From: Magnolia sinica
Taxonomy: Eukaryota; Streptophyta; Magnoliopsida; Magnoliales; Magnoliaceae
Direction of reading: 5' to 3'
DNA: 64,000 nucleotides
Assembly: GCF_029962835.1 (NCBI RefSeq)
Contig: NC_080575.1
Coordinates: 46,393,437-46,457,436, forward strand
The notes beneath the pieces are model-generated. The model was given only the letters and a program-made list of their open reading frames with translations, did no database searches and was not told the origin of the DNA. Positions 1 to 11,281 of this stretch are shown piece by piece. The translations under genes were made by a program, and so were the position numbers. Position 1 is the stretch's first letter. Every line of letters starts with the position of its first letter.

Positions 1-1400
1 AAGACCAGTGCCTCTGACAGGTATTGGAGACAAAGAGAAGGAGAGGGAGTGTGGAGTGTTGAAGGAGCAGACCGCGCTACTCCTAGTGAGTTGCGTGGAT
101 ACTCTTTGAGGCAGCTGCTATGTTGAGATTTTCCAGATCCTCGGGATATTCTAGGTGTGTCAAAGGGATCCAAGCACTCCTTGATCATGCCAATAAGGGA
201 CGGAATGCATAGGAAGCCCGCACAACTCATCTCCCCTGGAGATATGATCAACATGAACCGGAATGCTGCAAAATTCATATTTCAAATTTACTTAACTTTT
301 GTATTTTTAATGTTTCTAAGAGATTTTATCTTGGAATCAAAGGACTAAAAGGAAGTAAATGAACTCAGAATGAATAAAATTAATGATTATTCTCTTAGTT
401 CTATCTTTTGTTAATATTAAGTGAGATATTTCCCAAATCAAATTCTTTTCATTTCTGGTCGAAACAGGTGCGGAAGAGAGAATCAGGGCTTCGTTGCATT
501 CGTGTCATGTTGGTTTGGCTCAACCAAGTCATCGGGCTGGGTCTGGCCGAGTTTACTGAGTCCATTATTGGACATCTTCCAGTAGAAAGAGAGGAGAAGG
601 AATGCGATGTAGAAGAAGAAGAAAGAGAAAGGAGAAAGGAGGGTGGGAGAAGGAGAAACGAGGGTGGGAAGAGATGTCAGCCACTCTAGCTGCTGTAGTG
701 AGTTGAGCTTGACTAGATCTGAGTTGTGGGTTGCTAACTCGACTTGTCTTCACTATTCAACCTAGATAGAGTCAAGTGAACCGAGTCTAATACATCCACC
801 GGGTTGGGCATGCATTCCAGTAAGGAAAGGAAAGGAGAAGAAAAGAGGAAGGAAGAAATAGAAGAAGAAAGAGAAAGGGGACGTGCACTCGAGTCATGAC
901 TGGGTTGGCTCGGTTGTCTGCAATGAGTTTGGATGTGGGACTGACCATATTCATGGGTTCGTTAATGAGTCCTTGAGGGGACTGCTCCATCCATAGGTCC
1001 AACTCCTTTGAATGGTTGCTTGGTGGACTAGGTACTTCACGAGTTGATGATGACTTGGATAAATCCGAGTTATTATTGTCGAGCCACGCTAGCATGGTCT
1101 GAAGTTTAGTGGGAATGATAACTTAGCCTCTCACTAGGTTGGGTTCAATCAGGACAATAAGAAGGAGTTGATCATTAGAGTGTGCCCGCTTCCTAGTAAC
1201 ATTAATAGACAATCTGACTCATAAGGTGATGACTTCTTCCTCTTGAGCTTTCCTCTTCCATGTTAGTTTAAGTAATAATTTAATATATGATTACTTGTGT
1301 TAGTTATTAAATCTGATTATCAAATTATATGCTCAACATTTATCTTGTATGAACATCTGTATGTTGTACTTATACATCTTCTCATGATTGTGGATTACTT
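1..1400. other. Gene-free start of window with purine-rich tracts
   Basis: I recognise no gene here. Two GA-rich tracts on the plus strand (about 590-680 and 822-890) resemble each other and sit in similar text, which hints at an old internal duplication. The open frames in this stretch are short, overlap on both strands and carry no motif I know. It could be the interior of a decayed retrotransposon or LTR. Confidence 0.4.
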
Positions 1401-2290
1401 AATAGGCCGACTGTTGGAAAGGCTCATTCTCTTGCTTAATGGGCCAACTATTGGAAAGCCATATTCTCTTATCTAATGGGTTGACTATTTCAAAGGCCCA
1501 CTATATTATTTCTTAAGCCGACTATTGGAAAGGCCCACTCTCTTATTTAATGGGTCAATTATTTGAAAAGCCCACTCTCTTACTTAATGGGCCGACTATT
1601 GGAAAGGCTCATTCTCTTGTTTAATGGGCCGATTGTTTGGAAAAGCTATTCTCTTACTTAATGGGCCGACTGTATGAAGGCCCACTCTCTTGCTTAATGG
1701 GACGACTGTGGGAAAGGCCCACTCTCTTACTTAATTGGCCGACTGTTGGAAAGGCCCACTCTCTTGCTTAATGGGCCGACTGTTGGAAAGGCCCATTCTT
1801 GTGTTTAATGGGCCGATTGTTTAGAAATGCTCATTCTCGTATTTAATGGGCCGATGTTGGAAAGGCCCACTTTCTTACTTGAGCAGGTTGACTATTTGAA
1901 AGGCCCGCTATATTACTTGAGCAGGTCGACTGTTTGAAAGACTCGTTCTCTTATTTAATGGGTCAACTGTTTGAAAGGCCCATTATCTTACTTGAGTAGG
2001 TCGACTGTTTAAAAGACTCATTCTCTTGTTTGATGGACTAACTGTTTAAAAGGTCCATCCTCTTACTAGGAATGAGTCGACTGTTTAAAAGGCTCATTCT
2101 TTACTTAAGTGAGCCGACTGTTTGAAAGGGTCACTATCTTACTTGAGCAGGTTGACCATTTGAAAGACCCATTCCTTTGCAAGTTGAATGAGTTGACTAT
2201 TTGAAAGACCCATTCTCTTGTTTGATGGACTGACTGTTTGAAAAGTCTATCCTCTTACTAGGAATGAGCTGACTATTTGAAAGACCCATT
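1401..2290. repeat. Minisatellite, ~40 bp unit, about 22 copies
   Basis: Degenerate tandem repeat. The core phrase is roughly AATGGGCCGACTGTTGGAAA followed by GGCCCACTCTCTTACTT. Copies between 1401 and 1880 are close to this consensus. From about 1880 onward a variant with 'CTTGAGCAGGTCGACTGTTTGAAAG' style text dominates, and a block containing 'CTCTTACTAGGAATGAG' recurs near 2060 and 2250, so there is higher-order duplication about 190 bp apart. No reading frame runs through the array. Confidence 0.85.
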
Positions 2291-2815
2291 ACTATTAAAT
2301 AAGATCGCATTATGGATTGACTTGTATGTATTCTTGTTAAACTATACTTAACTAATGCACCGGTATGTAATTTTGAAGGGAATTCACACTAAGCTAATCG
2401 CTCATCCTTTGAATATATAACCATATAAGTAATGCCGATGGTTTAAATGACACTCACATTCAAGATACGGTACCAACAATATATGGCCACATCTTCTCCC
2501 AAAGAAGCTACATGATTCTTATGGCTTAAGTGTAGCTGCATTTTATTTTGTCATATGTGTAAATTATTCATTCTTGTAATTGTAGTATTGAGACATTGGT
2601 TTGTATAAGCCTTCAGGCAGCCACTTAGGTAATTGAATGTTATGTGGACTTCTCTTTATGTTTGATTTGTCCATCTTCCACTGAATTAAGAACTCTGAAA
2701 AAGAAAAAGAAAAGAACAAAAAAACATACGTGACATTTGGCTATCTTTAAAGGTTAACACTCAGATTTTTGAAAAACGAGTCGTATACTCAAGTTTCGAA
2801 AACTAGGGCGTTATA
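2291..2815 (-). other. Unassigned; possible LTR edge at 2815
   Basis: No gene is visible. Read on the minus strand from 2815, the sequence begins TATAACGCCCTAGTTTTCG, which resembles the usual start of some Ty3/gypsy LTRs (TGTAACRCCC) with a mutated second base. It lies exactly where the integrase homology of the neighbouring element stops. If this is an LTR, the minisatellite at 1401-2290 would lie inside it. No second LTR or target duplication was found. Confidence 0.25.
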
Positions 2816-3078
2816 AGAACCCCATGTAACCGCATGACCTTTTTGAATAATAGGCTCGCCACGTGTGTTACTTCGAGACTCTTCTGACATGGGATAAAGT
2901 ACACCATCTTTTACAAATGATCTACCACCATGAATACTGAATCTATGATGCGTTGTGTTCAAGGGAGACTAAGTATGAAATCCATAGATAAGTCCTCTTA
3001 ATGGCCATTAAGCACAGGTAACAGGGTGTAGAGGCCTGTATTCTGAGATTACCCCTTAGAGGTATGCAAACATGATAG
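2816..3078 (-). pseudogene. Gypsy integrase core fragment (distal part)
   Basis: On the minus strand this reads as the text that normally follows the HHCC zinc finger of gypsy integrases: an SKG-like turn, then PVLNGHxEDLSMDFILSLP, then VVDH with the first catalytic-region Asp residues, then an HGV motif. Stops are present. It continues the integrase frame that breaks off at 4568, on the other side of the solo LTR. Confidence 0.75.
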
Positions 3079-4567
3079 TGTTAAGACTCAAATATTGCAT
3101 ATCATCCCCTCATTATACCTTGGTTTTATAATCATGATAATGCTAATCGCTGTATTTTATGCATGTTTCTCTCGCAAGGTGATTTTGAGAGCTTGAAGAA
3201 AAAAAGGATGCTAAAAGCATACAATTAGATGCTCGAAGATTACCAAGGCAAGGATGGATGTTCGGAGACTAGGATTGAAGACTTTAAGGGCCTAATATCC
3301 AAGAAAACCAAGTGGAGAAAGAAGAAAGTCCAAGTCATAAAGTGCAAAAATTCAAAAGTGCTGAAAAGTGATTGTCGATGCCATCGAGCACACTTCGATT
3401 CCATCAAAGTAAGTGTTCAACGCCATTGACGGACGATTGGTCGCATCAAGATTAAATGGAAAATCATATTTCTTGATGGACAAAGGAGGGAAAATATCGA
3501 TCCCATCGAAGACTTACAGTCAATTGCATCGAGAATTTTTGGATTTTGGACTCAACTTGTTGGACAGTTCGGGGCACTTTTCAATTGCATCAAAAATCTA
3601 TTTGATGGCATCGAGGATAGTTTGATGGCATCAAAAGCCTACCGATGCCATCGAAAGGATACGCAGTGCGAACATGCAGAATTCAAATTCAATTAGGAAA
3701 GGTATCTTCGATTCCATCAAAGACCTGTTCAATGGCATCAACAGATACGCAAATTGTGTAAATTGAGTTGGTTTTCAAAGTCTTCCAATCAAAGGCTATA
3801 AATATGGGCTTTATAAGAGATTTAAGACATAAATTAGAGTTTAAGGAGCAGAGTAAAGGGTGGAGTTGCTGCCAAGGAGTTCTTTTCCTCTTCCTTAGTT
3901 TATTTTTCATGTTTTCCTTTGAGAGTTTTAGTTTAATCATGTCCATAGTTAACTAATCTCTTAACAAGAGTTAAGAGGTGAAGCTTATAGCTTATTTTAA
4001 TGTTTATTTTACTTTGATTTAAGTTCATGTTAAAATTTCATTGATTTCTAATTTTAATAAAGAAATATTTCTAGTTTTCTATGAATTATTGTGACTGAAA
4101 TTACGATAGATGCTCCGAGAGATTTTGCTATCTTCATCTCTCTTTTTGGGATCGAGTGATCTGCAGAATTCATGATCCATCAACGTCTCTAGGCATGGTT
4201 AATGCATGAACTCCCTGCGATCATGAGATTGGTTCTTTAAGTATGAACTAGTTCAATAAAGTTCAACACCACTTCAATATAACTGTTTTATCTTCCATCT
4301 GGATAGAATAGGACTTCGATTCCAGTTGTGATCTTATTGAATCAAGTAAAGTAGCATCTTAATAGATACAAGTGGATCCATAACGCTCTAGTTTCTCTTA
4401 TTTTAATTACTTCAATTGCATAATTATTCCCTCATTATTCCAGTTTTTATATACTAGTTCTAGTTCTAGTTGTTTTTAGAGTTCGTACAAGTAAAATCCC
4501 TGTGGATACGATCTTGGTCTCACCGAGTTATTACTACATTGCGACCCTGCACTTGGGGTTGTGAACA
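3079..4567 (+). mobile_element. Solo LTR inside the gypsy integrase
   Basis: Begins TGTTAAGACTC and ends GGTTGTGAACA (TG...CA). It is flanked by near-identical 5 bp duplications, GATAG at 3074-3078 and GACAG at 4568-4572. A TATA-like word (TATAAATA) is at 3797. The end phrase with 'tctcaccgagttattactac' and 'ctgcacttgggg' resembles LTR ends I associate with Athila-like gypsy elements. No internal region follows, so this looks like the product of LTR-LTR recombination. U3 contains repeated quasi-palindromes (see separate entry). Small open frames in it are not gene-like. Confidence 0.75.
3365..3745. repeat. Dispersed quasi-palindrome TTCGATGCCATCGAA in LTR
   Basis: About ten variants of a 13-15 bp word close to TTCGATGSCATCGAA occur in 380 bp of the presumed U3, for example near 3375, 3395, 3415, 3500, 3530, 3585, 3605, 3625, 3645, 3710 and 3735. 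They are not in strict tandem. This looks like an array of binding sites or amplified hairpins. Confidence 0.6.
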
Positions 4568-4572
4568 GACAG

Positions 4573-5400
4573 CGCTGCACTATGTTACCCACTTCACATA
4601 CCAAGTGCGGCTAGTAATACTGCTCCTCCACAAGAGCCCGCATCTTGTCTCGCCCAAGGTGTCCACTAAGCCCACCTTCATGTAACTCTTGAATAATTTT
4701 CTCCCTCAGAGAACTTTGGGAGATGCACAGTCGATTTTCTTTAAAGAGAAAACCGTCTTGCATATGTAGGTCACTGGGATGACCCTCTTAGAATCTCATC
4801 TATGCATCTTTGAAGACCTTATCCTCGGCATACAGCTCCTTGAGACAGTCGAAGTCGACTAGATCATTGCTCATTGTAACAAGTAGTGAAGCACGACAGA
4901 TAAGTGCATCAGCCACCTTATTCCGCTGCCTTGACTTGTGCTTCAGAATGAACATGAATTCCTATAAAAACGCAACCTATCTAGCATGCACACGATTGAT
5001 GTTAACTTCACTATTAATGAATTTGAGAGCTTAATGGTTTGTGTAAAGAATAAACTCCCTTTAAATTAAGTAATGTCGCAAATGTCACAGTGCCTGGACC
5101 ACTGCGTATAATTCGAGCTTGTAGGTCAACCACTTTTTGCCTGCATCACTAACTTTTCATTGTAAAAGGCTACAGACCTACCTTCTTAAGATAAAACTCC
5201 ACTTTTTACCTGCATCACTAAACTTTTCATTGTAAAAGGCTATAGACCTACCTTCTTGAGATAAAACTCTCCCAATTCTGATATATGAAGCATCACATTC
5301 GACCTCAAACAGTTTATGGAAGATAGGAAGTAGAAGAACCAAGGTTGTGGATAATCTGTGTTTGATTTTAGCAAAGCCCTATAAGCTTCGTCAGTCCACT
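4573..5400 (-). pseudogene. Gypsy RNase H and integrase zinc region
   Basis: Minus-strand frames show the RNase H start ([22 protein letters not shown]), a [24 protein letters not shown] segment, an ADAL-type end, then the integrase HHCC zinc-binding region (LHEGGLSGHLGRDKxRALV) and a VQRC stretch at 4573, where the solo LTR interrupts it. Several frameshifts and stops make it non-functional. A 69/70 bp direct tandem duplication (5130-5198, 5199-5268) lies within the RNase H part. Confidence 0.75.
5130..5268. repeat. Tandem duplication of ~70 bp in RNase H
   Basis: Two adjacent copies of a segment starting CCACTTTTTRCCTGCATCAC and ending AGATAAAACT. They differ at only a few positions. The 69/70 bp length is not a multiple of three in the first copy, so it breaks the RNase H frame. 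Confidence 0.85.
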
Positions 5401-5880
5401 AAAATGGTCCCTTCTTCATGCAATCTTTAATTGGTGACACAATGGTGCTAAAATTCTTCATGAACCGACGATAAAATGTCACTAATCCATAAAAACTCCA
5501 TACTTCATAGATGTTTGTTGGAACTGGCCATTCCTTGATGTTTTCACCTTTTTGTCATCCACCCACATGCTCATAGATGTCATGAAAAAGCCCAAAATAA
5601 TAAACTATCGATTAAGATACAACTTATTTTTAATGAGCACTTGAAGGACATGTTTGAGGTGCTCCATAAGGCTTGCTTCATCCTGACTGTATATCAGAAT
5701 GTCATCAAAGTAGATTACTATGAAACACCCAATGAATGGTTTTAGAACTTGGTTCATCAACCTCATGAATGTACTAAATGCGTTTGAAAGACCGAAAGGC
5801 ATGACCAACTATTCATACAACCCTTCATTAGTCTTAAAAGTTATCTTCTACTCATCACCTTTGAGACAATGTTCTTGATA
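5401..5880 (-). pseudogene. Gypsy reverse transcriptase fragment
   Basis: The frame at 5605-5808 reads [20 protein letters not shown] and then [11 protein letters not shown], the diagnostic plant Ty3/gypsy RT block with the FDD catalytic motif. Upstream text to 5880 gives a degenerate KGDE-K-TFKTNEGLYE segment. Downstream (5400-5600) a broken connection region follows. The 5' half of RT and the protease are missing, probably by deletion between 5880 and 5992. Confidence 0.85.
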
Positions 5881-5991
5881 CTACCACTGTCTATGATTAC
5901 ATCATAGACCTGCTGTTAATGGTACACCGCATACGGAATATACTATGCCGCTGTGGATGCAACTCCTTCCATGGGGTGTACAATAATCGCC

Positions 5992-7059
5992 TCACAACCA
6001 AGGTTTGCTATGATCCTCAACCAACCATTCTTTGTCACCAATTCCTTCCTCAATAGCTTGTTTATCTTCATCAAATTTAGGGCCTTCTTCTGTTGCATCA
6101 TCTTCAGTACCCTCTTCGTTAATGGTTAAGTGGGTTACGGGGTGTTGAGGGCAGGTGTTTGGTAAGTGGCCTGGTTGGACACACCGATAACAAGTGTTCT
6201 GCCTTGGCCAACCAAAAGGATTTGGAATCTTACTTAGGCCCACTATTGTAGGTACTACACGTTGAGGCCTAGATGGGCCGCTCCCCATGTCATGGTTTGT
6301 GGTTGCAAGATGTTGAGGATGTCCTCCTACTAGATCTTTTCCTCATGCCAGCACTAAATTCTGCATGGGACCCATCATGGGGGGCCAAGTAAGGACTCTT
6401 TAAGCTGCATTTTCACCCTATCTACCAACTGAACCGCTTCATCCATTGTCCCGAACGGGCGCATCTAAACTCGATCATGAATTGTCAATCCTAACCCACC
6501 CATGAATCATGCTACCTTATGTGATTCATTTTCTGACATGTCATTCCGCATTGCTAACTGCTAGAATTCTTCAGTGTAATATGTGATGGTTCGATTCCCC
6601 TATTGATAACTTTGGTATTCCTAGAACAATACCTACTTATAATCACTATGGAGGAATCGTGATCGAAGAAGGCATCTCATCCATGGCCATAATCGGATGG
6701 GTGCCTTATTTAGTCAAGCACATGAGAGTTGTAATTGCTCCCATCGTGCAGAAGCACCTGATTTTAATTTGAATGCTACTAATTTCACATTTTTATGCTC
6801 TGACACGTCCATGTAATCAAAATATCGTTCTACTTCAGCTAACCAGTCAAGAAAATCTTCTATACGTAATAAGCCATTAAAATTGGGAAGTTCGTCTTTC
6901 TCTTTCAACACGATCTAGCCAATCACCTCCATGGACTAGTTGTTGAGCAAAGTCGTCATCGATGTCCTCGACGCTAGAACTCGACTCATCTAAGGTAACC
7001 CTATGATTCACTACTAAAAGTGCCCTACGAAAATTTGGGTTGTGTTGTATAGTAACCAT
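5992..7059 (-). pseudogene. Gypsy gag with CCHC zinc knuckle
   Basis: Three minus-strand pieces, 6877-7059, 6714-6911 and 5992-6288, belong to one broken gag. The middle piece has [20 protein letters not shown] then [14 protein letters not shown], typical of plant gypsy capsid. The last piece has the knuckle CYRCVQPGHLPNTC, followed by an acidic tail. Between 6290 and 6700 the frame is full of stops. Confidence 0.8.
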
Positions 7060-7261
7060 GGGCAGTAGAGCATTACCTTAGGGTCGGGGCAAAATTAGTA
7101 TATTTGCAAGACAGTCGAGGGTTGCCTGCAACCCTTATATGGTCAATTGACTCTCTTGGTGGAAAGCTTCCATTCTTTTCAAAAGATAACAAATCATTGA
7201 ATCACCATCCATGGGATTTTAGTCCTTACCATCATTATTTGCTATCAATCAAAGAGGAGTC

Positions 7262-7279
7262 CTCGCTATGATACCAATT
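7262..7279 (-). other. Primer-binding site, initiator tRNA-Met type
   Basis: On the minus strand the sequence reads TTGGTATCATAGCGAGG, close to the TGGTATCAGAGC complement of plant initiator tRNA-Met used by many retroelements. It lies between the LTR piece that starts at 7279 and gag, which fixes element orientation. Confidence 0.65.
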
Positions 7280-7616
7280 GATGCAAGGATGAACGTGATG
7301 AGGTCAATCCTCGTCTTCCTCAGGGATAACTACTCTGAATCCACGGAGCTTCTTTGGACTCTTCACAGAGATTCCTCGAATCCATGAGGGAAAATAGGAA
7401 AATAGAAATAATTCTAATAAATTTGAAAATATCTTGATTGATGATAAAAAAATATTTACAAATAGTGGTACCAAACCTAGGAAGAAGTTTCACAATTAAA
7501 CTCCAACGCAAACTCCCTAAAATTCATGACTTACTATAAATAGTAAACTTATTATTTATAGACAATCATGATTTCTAATAGACTTCATGGTTTTCAGCCA
7601 AAAATAGTAAGTGTCC
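7279..7616 (-). repeat. 5' LTR remnant of the decayed gypsy element
   Basis: Placed as LTR because it abuts the primer site. It starts TGATGCAAGG on the plus strand and contains 'tactataaatagtaa' near 7530. A similar 'ttataaatagtaaa' phrase recurs near 9015, which would fit an LTR split by the inverted-repeat structure 7617-8705. The outer boundary is not certain. Confidence 0.4.
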
Positions 7617-8705
7617 TGAAAGTGCCCTGGTTTGTCAATTAGCGTGAGTGTTGAGTCAGCTAGACTGCAGAGCCTCATAGGAAGATCACTTCAAAGTGTA
7701 TACCTCGACCGGATGTGTGCAAGCTCGCTACAGGTAAATCTAAGTCTCACATCCCATGTCCCAAAACACCAAGTATATAAAACCCTTAAAACAAACTAGA
7801 ACATCATAGGGTTTTTAAGTTAAGAAAACTTTTTCGAAAATCAGACAATTCTCTAAGTTTTCTTACTTTGTCGATTTTATCGATACACATCTCGATATGA
7901 TCGACCCGTGCTGTCGATGCTTAAACGATATCATCAAAATGAGGACAAAGTACGTCCAGCAACCACATATATCTCTAGACGAATTTATCGATGTATCAAT
8001 ATACCTATCGATATCATCGATATTTGAATCTCGAGTCCATAGAAGGTGACTCAATAATATTGATAGACAGATCTCCGGTGCCCCTATTTTTACTTAAGAA
8101 AATTATATGTGCATCGATATATCGAAGCCCTTCTCAATACCATCGAAATTCAAATCTCGATAATATCGGAAGGCCCGCGATGTTATTGATCATGGGTACC
8201 TAGTCTTCCAGCAATTATTTCAGGGTAGTTTAACTATGATCGAGGGTCACTTGATAGAATCGATATTCAAATATGACCTTCGATGGACTCGAGATTCAAA
8301 TATTGATGATATCGATAGGTATATCGATACATTGATAAATCTGTCTAGAGATATATGTGGTTGCTGGACGTAATTTGTCCTCATTTTGATAATATCGTTT
8401 AAGCATCGACGCACGGGTCGATCATATCGAGATGTTTATCAATAAAATCGACAAAGCAAGAAAACTTAGAGAATTTTCTGATTTTTGAAAAAGTTATTTT
8501 AACTTAAAAACCCTATGATGTTCTAGCTTGTTTTAAGGGTTTTATATACCTGGTGTTTGGGGACATAGGATGTGAGGCTTAGATTTACCTATGGTGAGCT
8601 TGCACACATCTGGTTGAGGTAGACGCTTTGAATTGATCTTCCTATGAGGCTCTGTAGTCTAGCTGACTCAACACTCACGCTAATTGACAAACCAGGGCAC
8701 TTTCA
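7617..8705. mobile_element. Inverted pair of copia-like LTR arms
   Basis: Large foldback. The left arm 7617-8047 and right arm 8276-8705 are reverse complements of each other at high identity, around a 228 bp centre. Both outer ends read TGAAAGTGCCCTGGTTTGTC inward. Next to the right end, the minus strand shows a polypurine-tract-like AAAAGGGGAGAT, so the right arm looks like a 3' LTR on the minus strand and the left arm like an LTR in opposite orientation. Both arms carry arrays of ATCGATATCATCGAT-type words. The only frame inside (7863-8054) is an artefact of these repeats. It could be a rearranged retroelement or a foldback element. Confidence 0.75.
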
Positions 8706-9540
8706 ATCTCCCCTTTTGTCAATTACGTGATAAAATACCAAACACCCTAGAGCAGTATCTAGACAACCACATCCTAAATTGTGTGTACATGCATTTTACA
8801 CAATTTTACAATTTCTAGTGAAACCATGTACACAACCCAGTATCTGCTCTCTCTAACTACAAACTCCCCTTATCTTGGTGCAGTTGCTCCCCCTAACACT
8901 TGCAGCACCAATTTGGCGTAACCACATTATTCTCCTAAATTTTCTAAGCCCTTTTCATGTTGGGCACTACTCATAAAGCTCAAAGGATCAAGAGTTATAA
9001 TCGAACTAAAACTTATTATAAATAGTAAAAACGAAATCAAAAAGGATTTTCGACCATCGATCTGATGGAATCTTGCAAATTCGGCATTGGCAACCCGATA
9101 TAGGAGTTTGGTTGGCTAAAGTAGCTTCTCCTACCTCAAAACTATACATGGTACGTCGAATAAATCATTCTACTTTGCAAGATATGCCTGCTTTAGGGTT
9201 CTGACAGTACCGATCACTTCAGCCTCCAATTGGGCCTCCTCTGGTCCATCTTAGACATGAAAGTGTCCGCGATCCGCTCGACATCACATATGGCACTCCT
9301 AGTAGTCCTGTACTTTATGTAGAATATGGATAGATATGGAGCTTTAAGGAACTTTTGGTAGTTGTGATTGTTGAAATGTCAAGATTAAGTCTTGAATGAG
9401 ATTCATGATTTTGAATATTGCTTTGGATTTTTGGTATTGAGAATTTCTTTTATTTTTCTTTTCTTTTTTCTTTTTCTTTTTTCTTTTGCAGATTTGATGC
9501 AATGGTTTTAAGCTCCATTAATGGCAGATGTTGATATTCC
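8706..9540. other. Intergenic or decayed retroelement tail
   Basis: No gene is seen. The first bases (8706-8717) look like a minus-strand polypurine tract next to the inverted LTR. A pyrimidine-rich run at 9440-9495 contains (TTTTTC)n text. The remainder shows no protein match that I can recognise. Confidence 0.4.
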
Positions 9541-9554
9541 AAGCTATGGTTTTT

Positions 9555-9555
<1 letters not shown>

Positions 9556-9594
<39 letters not shown>
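9556..9594. repeat. (CT)n microsatellite
   Basis: About 20 uninterrupted CT repeats. Confidence 0.95.
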
Positions 9595-9596
<2 letters not shown>

Positions 9597-9896
9597 ATTT
9601 AGGGATTAGGCTTCGGCCAGGCCTCCTATAATCATTACGGACCAGGGTGAGGGTGGACTATTTCATCCCATCATGGGCTGGGCCAGGTTTGGAGTTGCAT
9701 ATAATGTGGGCTTATCAAACCTCGGGATTTATATAGAGAATACACCTATCGGTGCTGATACTCATGTGTACGTGTAAACGGCTCGTACCAACTAACATAT
9801 CGCGCATTTCAAGCCGCCAAAATTGACAAAAGGGAAAATTTTGGACCATGGGCACATACAATGTACACATTAGCTCTAATGATGTAATTCCAAGTA

Positions 9897-10394
9897 TGCT
9901 CCAATGCTCTCAGAGCATTGTAAGTTATAGTGCTACTTGTTGCCTAAGTTCAGTAAGATAGTCCAATCAATCGAACTGATTTGTCCATTATGTGTAGAAG
10001 ATATTTCCCAGGCTATCATACAAAAATCGACTGATTGGATGATCGAATTCATCTCTGATTTGGCCTTATTTATTTTACAGTCATCGTTTTTCCAAGCAAC
10101 AGATGGGATTGCTATGATTGCCTAACAGAAGTGATTCTTTTGAATCATTTGCAATCCATGATAGTATCTGACAAATAGATGGATCAAATTTTTTTATTGG
10201 ACCTATGCAATATTAACCGTCCAGTTACAGGCCATTGATTGAATGGTTAATATTTGTCAGAGTCATCTAATTCATGCATGATTGCCCCAGAAATGCAAGT
10301 TGGACCTAAGATCAATGGATTGGACAGTCCATGTGCTCCAATGCAACTAAATTCAACCAGGAGCACTATAACTTTTAAGAGCTTGGAGTGCCTG
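9897..10394. mobile_element. Possible MITE with ~30 bp imperfect TIRs
   Basis: The left end (near 9897-9935, with GTAAGTTATAGTGCTAC) is an imperfect inverted copy of the right end (near 10358-10394, with GGAGCACTATAACTTTTAAG). The internal ~430 bp has no coding potential. I could not settle the target duplication, so the superfamily is open. Confidence 0.4.
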
Positions 10395-10543
10395 AGTAAT
10401 TCTCTTTATTTATTTCCTATGGGTAATCTAAAAGTTATATCCGTTCTTTAAAGTATGATTTTATTTTATTTTTATTTTTTTAATTTTATAAATCACTTCG
10501 TAACCTTTTTGGCTTAGCAAAAAACTACCAAACAAACATTTTG

Positions 10544-11090
10544 TTAGAGTATTAAAATCCCTTCATATACATTGATACACCGTCCTCTAACTAGTTGTTT
10601 GACATGGTATAGACTGAAGGGGAGCAGCAAATATGCATCTGTTAATATATTCTCCCATGGATTGAAATAGGATTCAGTGATAGTGTAAGGTTTACATGAA
10701 GCACTAGTGAACCAAGGAAGTAAAGTTGTCGTAACGGTGCATTCATGGACAGTCGAGCAATAAATTGCAAGAGTAGCCACGTGGATGATCTCACAAGTGA
10801 CCATTGTCACTAACTCGTCAATTTCAAGGATGAGGCCAATTACACCTATAGCATATTTGTCAGTCTTGATTAAAACATTGTATCATGAGACTTGGTCTGA
10901 AAGTAATGGATTTTGTATACTAGCTTCTTTAGTTGAGTGGCATGATGTTTGACTATGGAGCTACTATCTTGCAGAATGTGATTGATACGAACACCTCAAA
11001 TGTAGTTAGTGACTATAAGGGATTTGTTGTCTTCCTTCTTTCTGAGCATTAGATCCTCGTAGGTGAAGGTAATGGTGGTCATGCACTTGA
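10544..11090 (-). pseudogene. Tat-type gypsy protease remnant
   Basis: In minus-strand frames I read TTITFTYEDLMLRKKEDNKS, then VTNYI, then a degraded D-S-x-S region where retropepsins have DSGSA, then VTMVTCEIIHVA leading to a WVHE-like stretch. This order matches the protease domain of Tat/Ogre-like gypsy gag-pro. Stops and frameshifts are frequent. Confidence 0.5.
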
Positions 11091-11281
11091 CAGACTTGGA
11101 TGTTTATGTAGTGTCCCTCTCATTGAGGGACTCAACGTGATTGTGTCCCTCATTTTCAAGCTTAGTCGAGCACACTTCTCAAGTGGACCAACAACATCTG
11201 ATGATAGGACCAAGAGAGGCACAGGGCATCGTAGACACTTATTCTAGCAAGTATCTTCTTGGTATCTTCTTTGATACTACT

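Larger units (their letters stand above)
2816..7616 (-). mobile_element. Decayed Ty3/gypsy retrotransposon, nested
   Basis: Old minus-strand element. In order it holds an LTR piece (7279-7616), a tRNA-Met-type primer site, gag with a CCHC knuckle, reverse transcriptase, RNase H, an integrase zinc-binding region, then after a 1.5 kb solo LTR insertion, the integrase core. Every coding part has stops and frameshifts and the protease region is largely missing between gag and RT. The 3' end is cut at about 2816. The gag-pol order and RT motifs place it in Ty3/gypsy (Metaviridae-like); I cannot assign a lineage. Confidence 0.85.

Noticed and set aside
1401..2290. Regular repeats that might suggest a CRISPR array
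   Set aside because: The units abut without unique spacers, vary in sequence, and the window is a plant nuclear genome.
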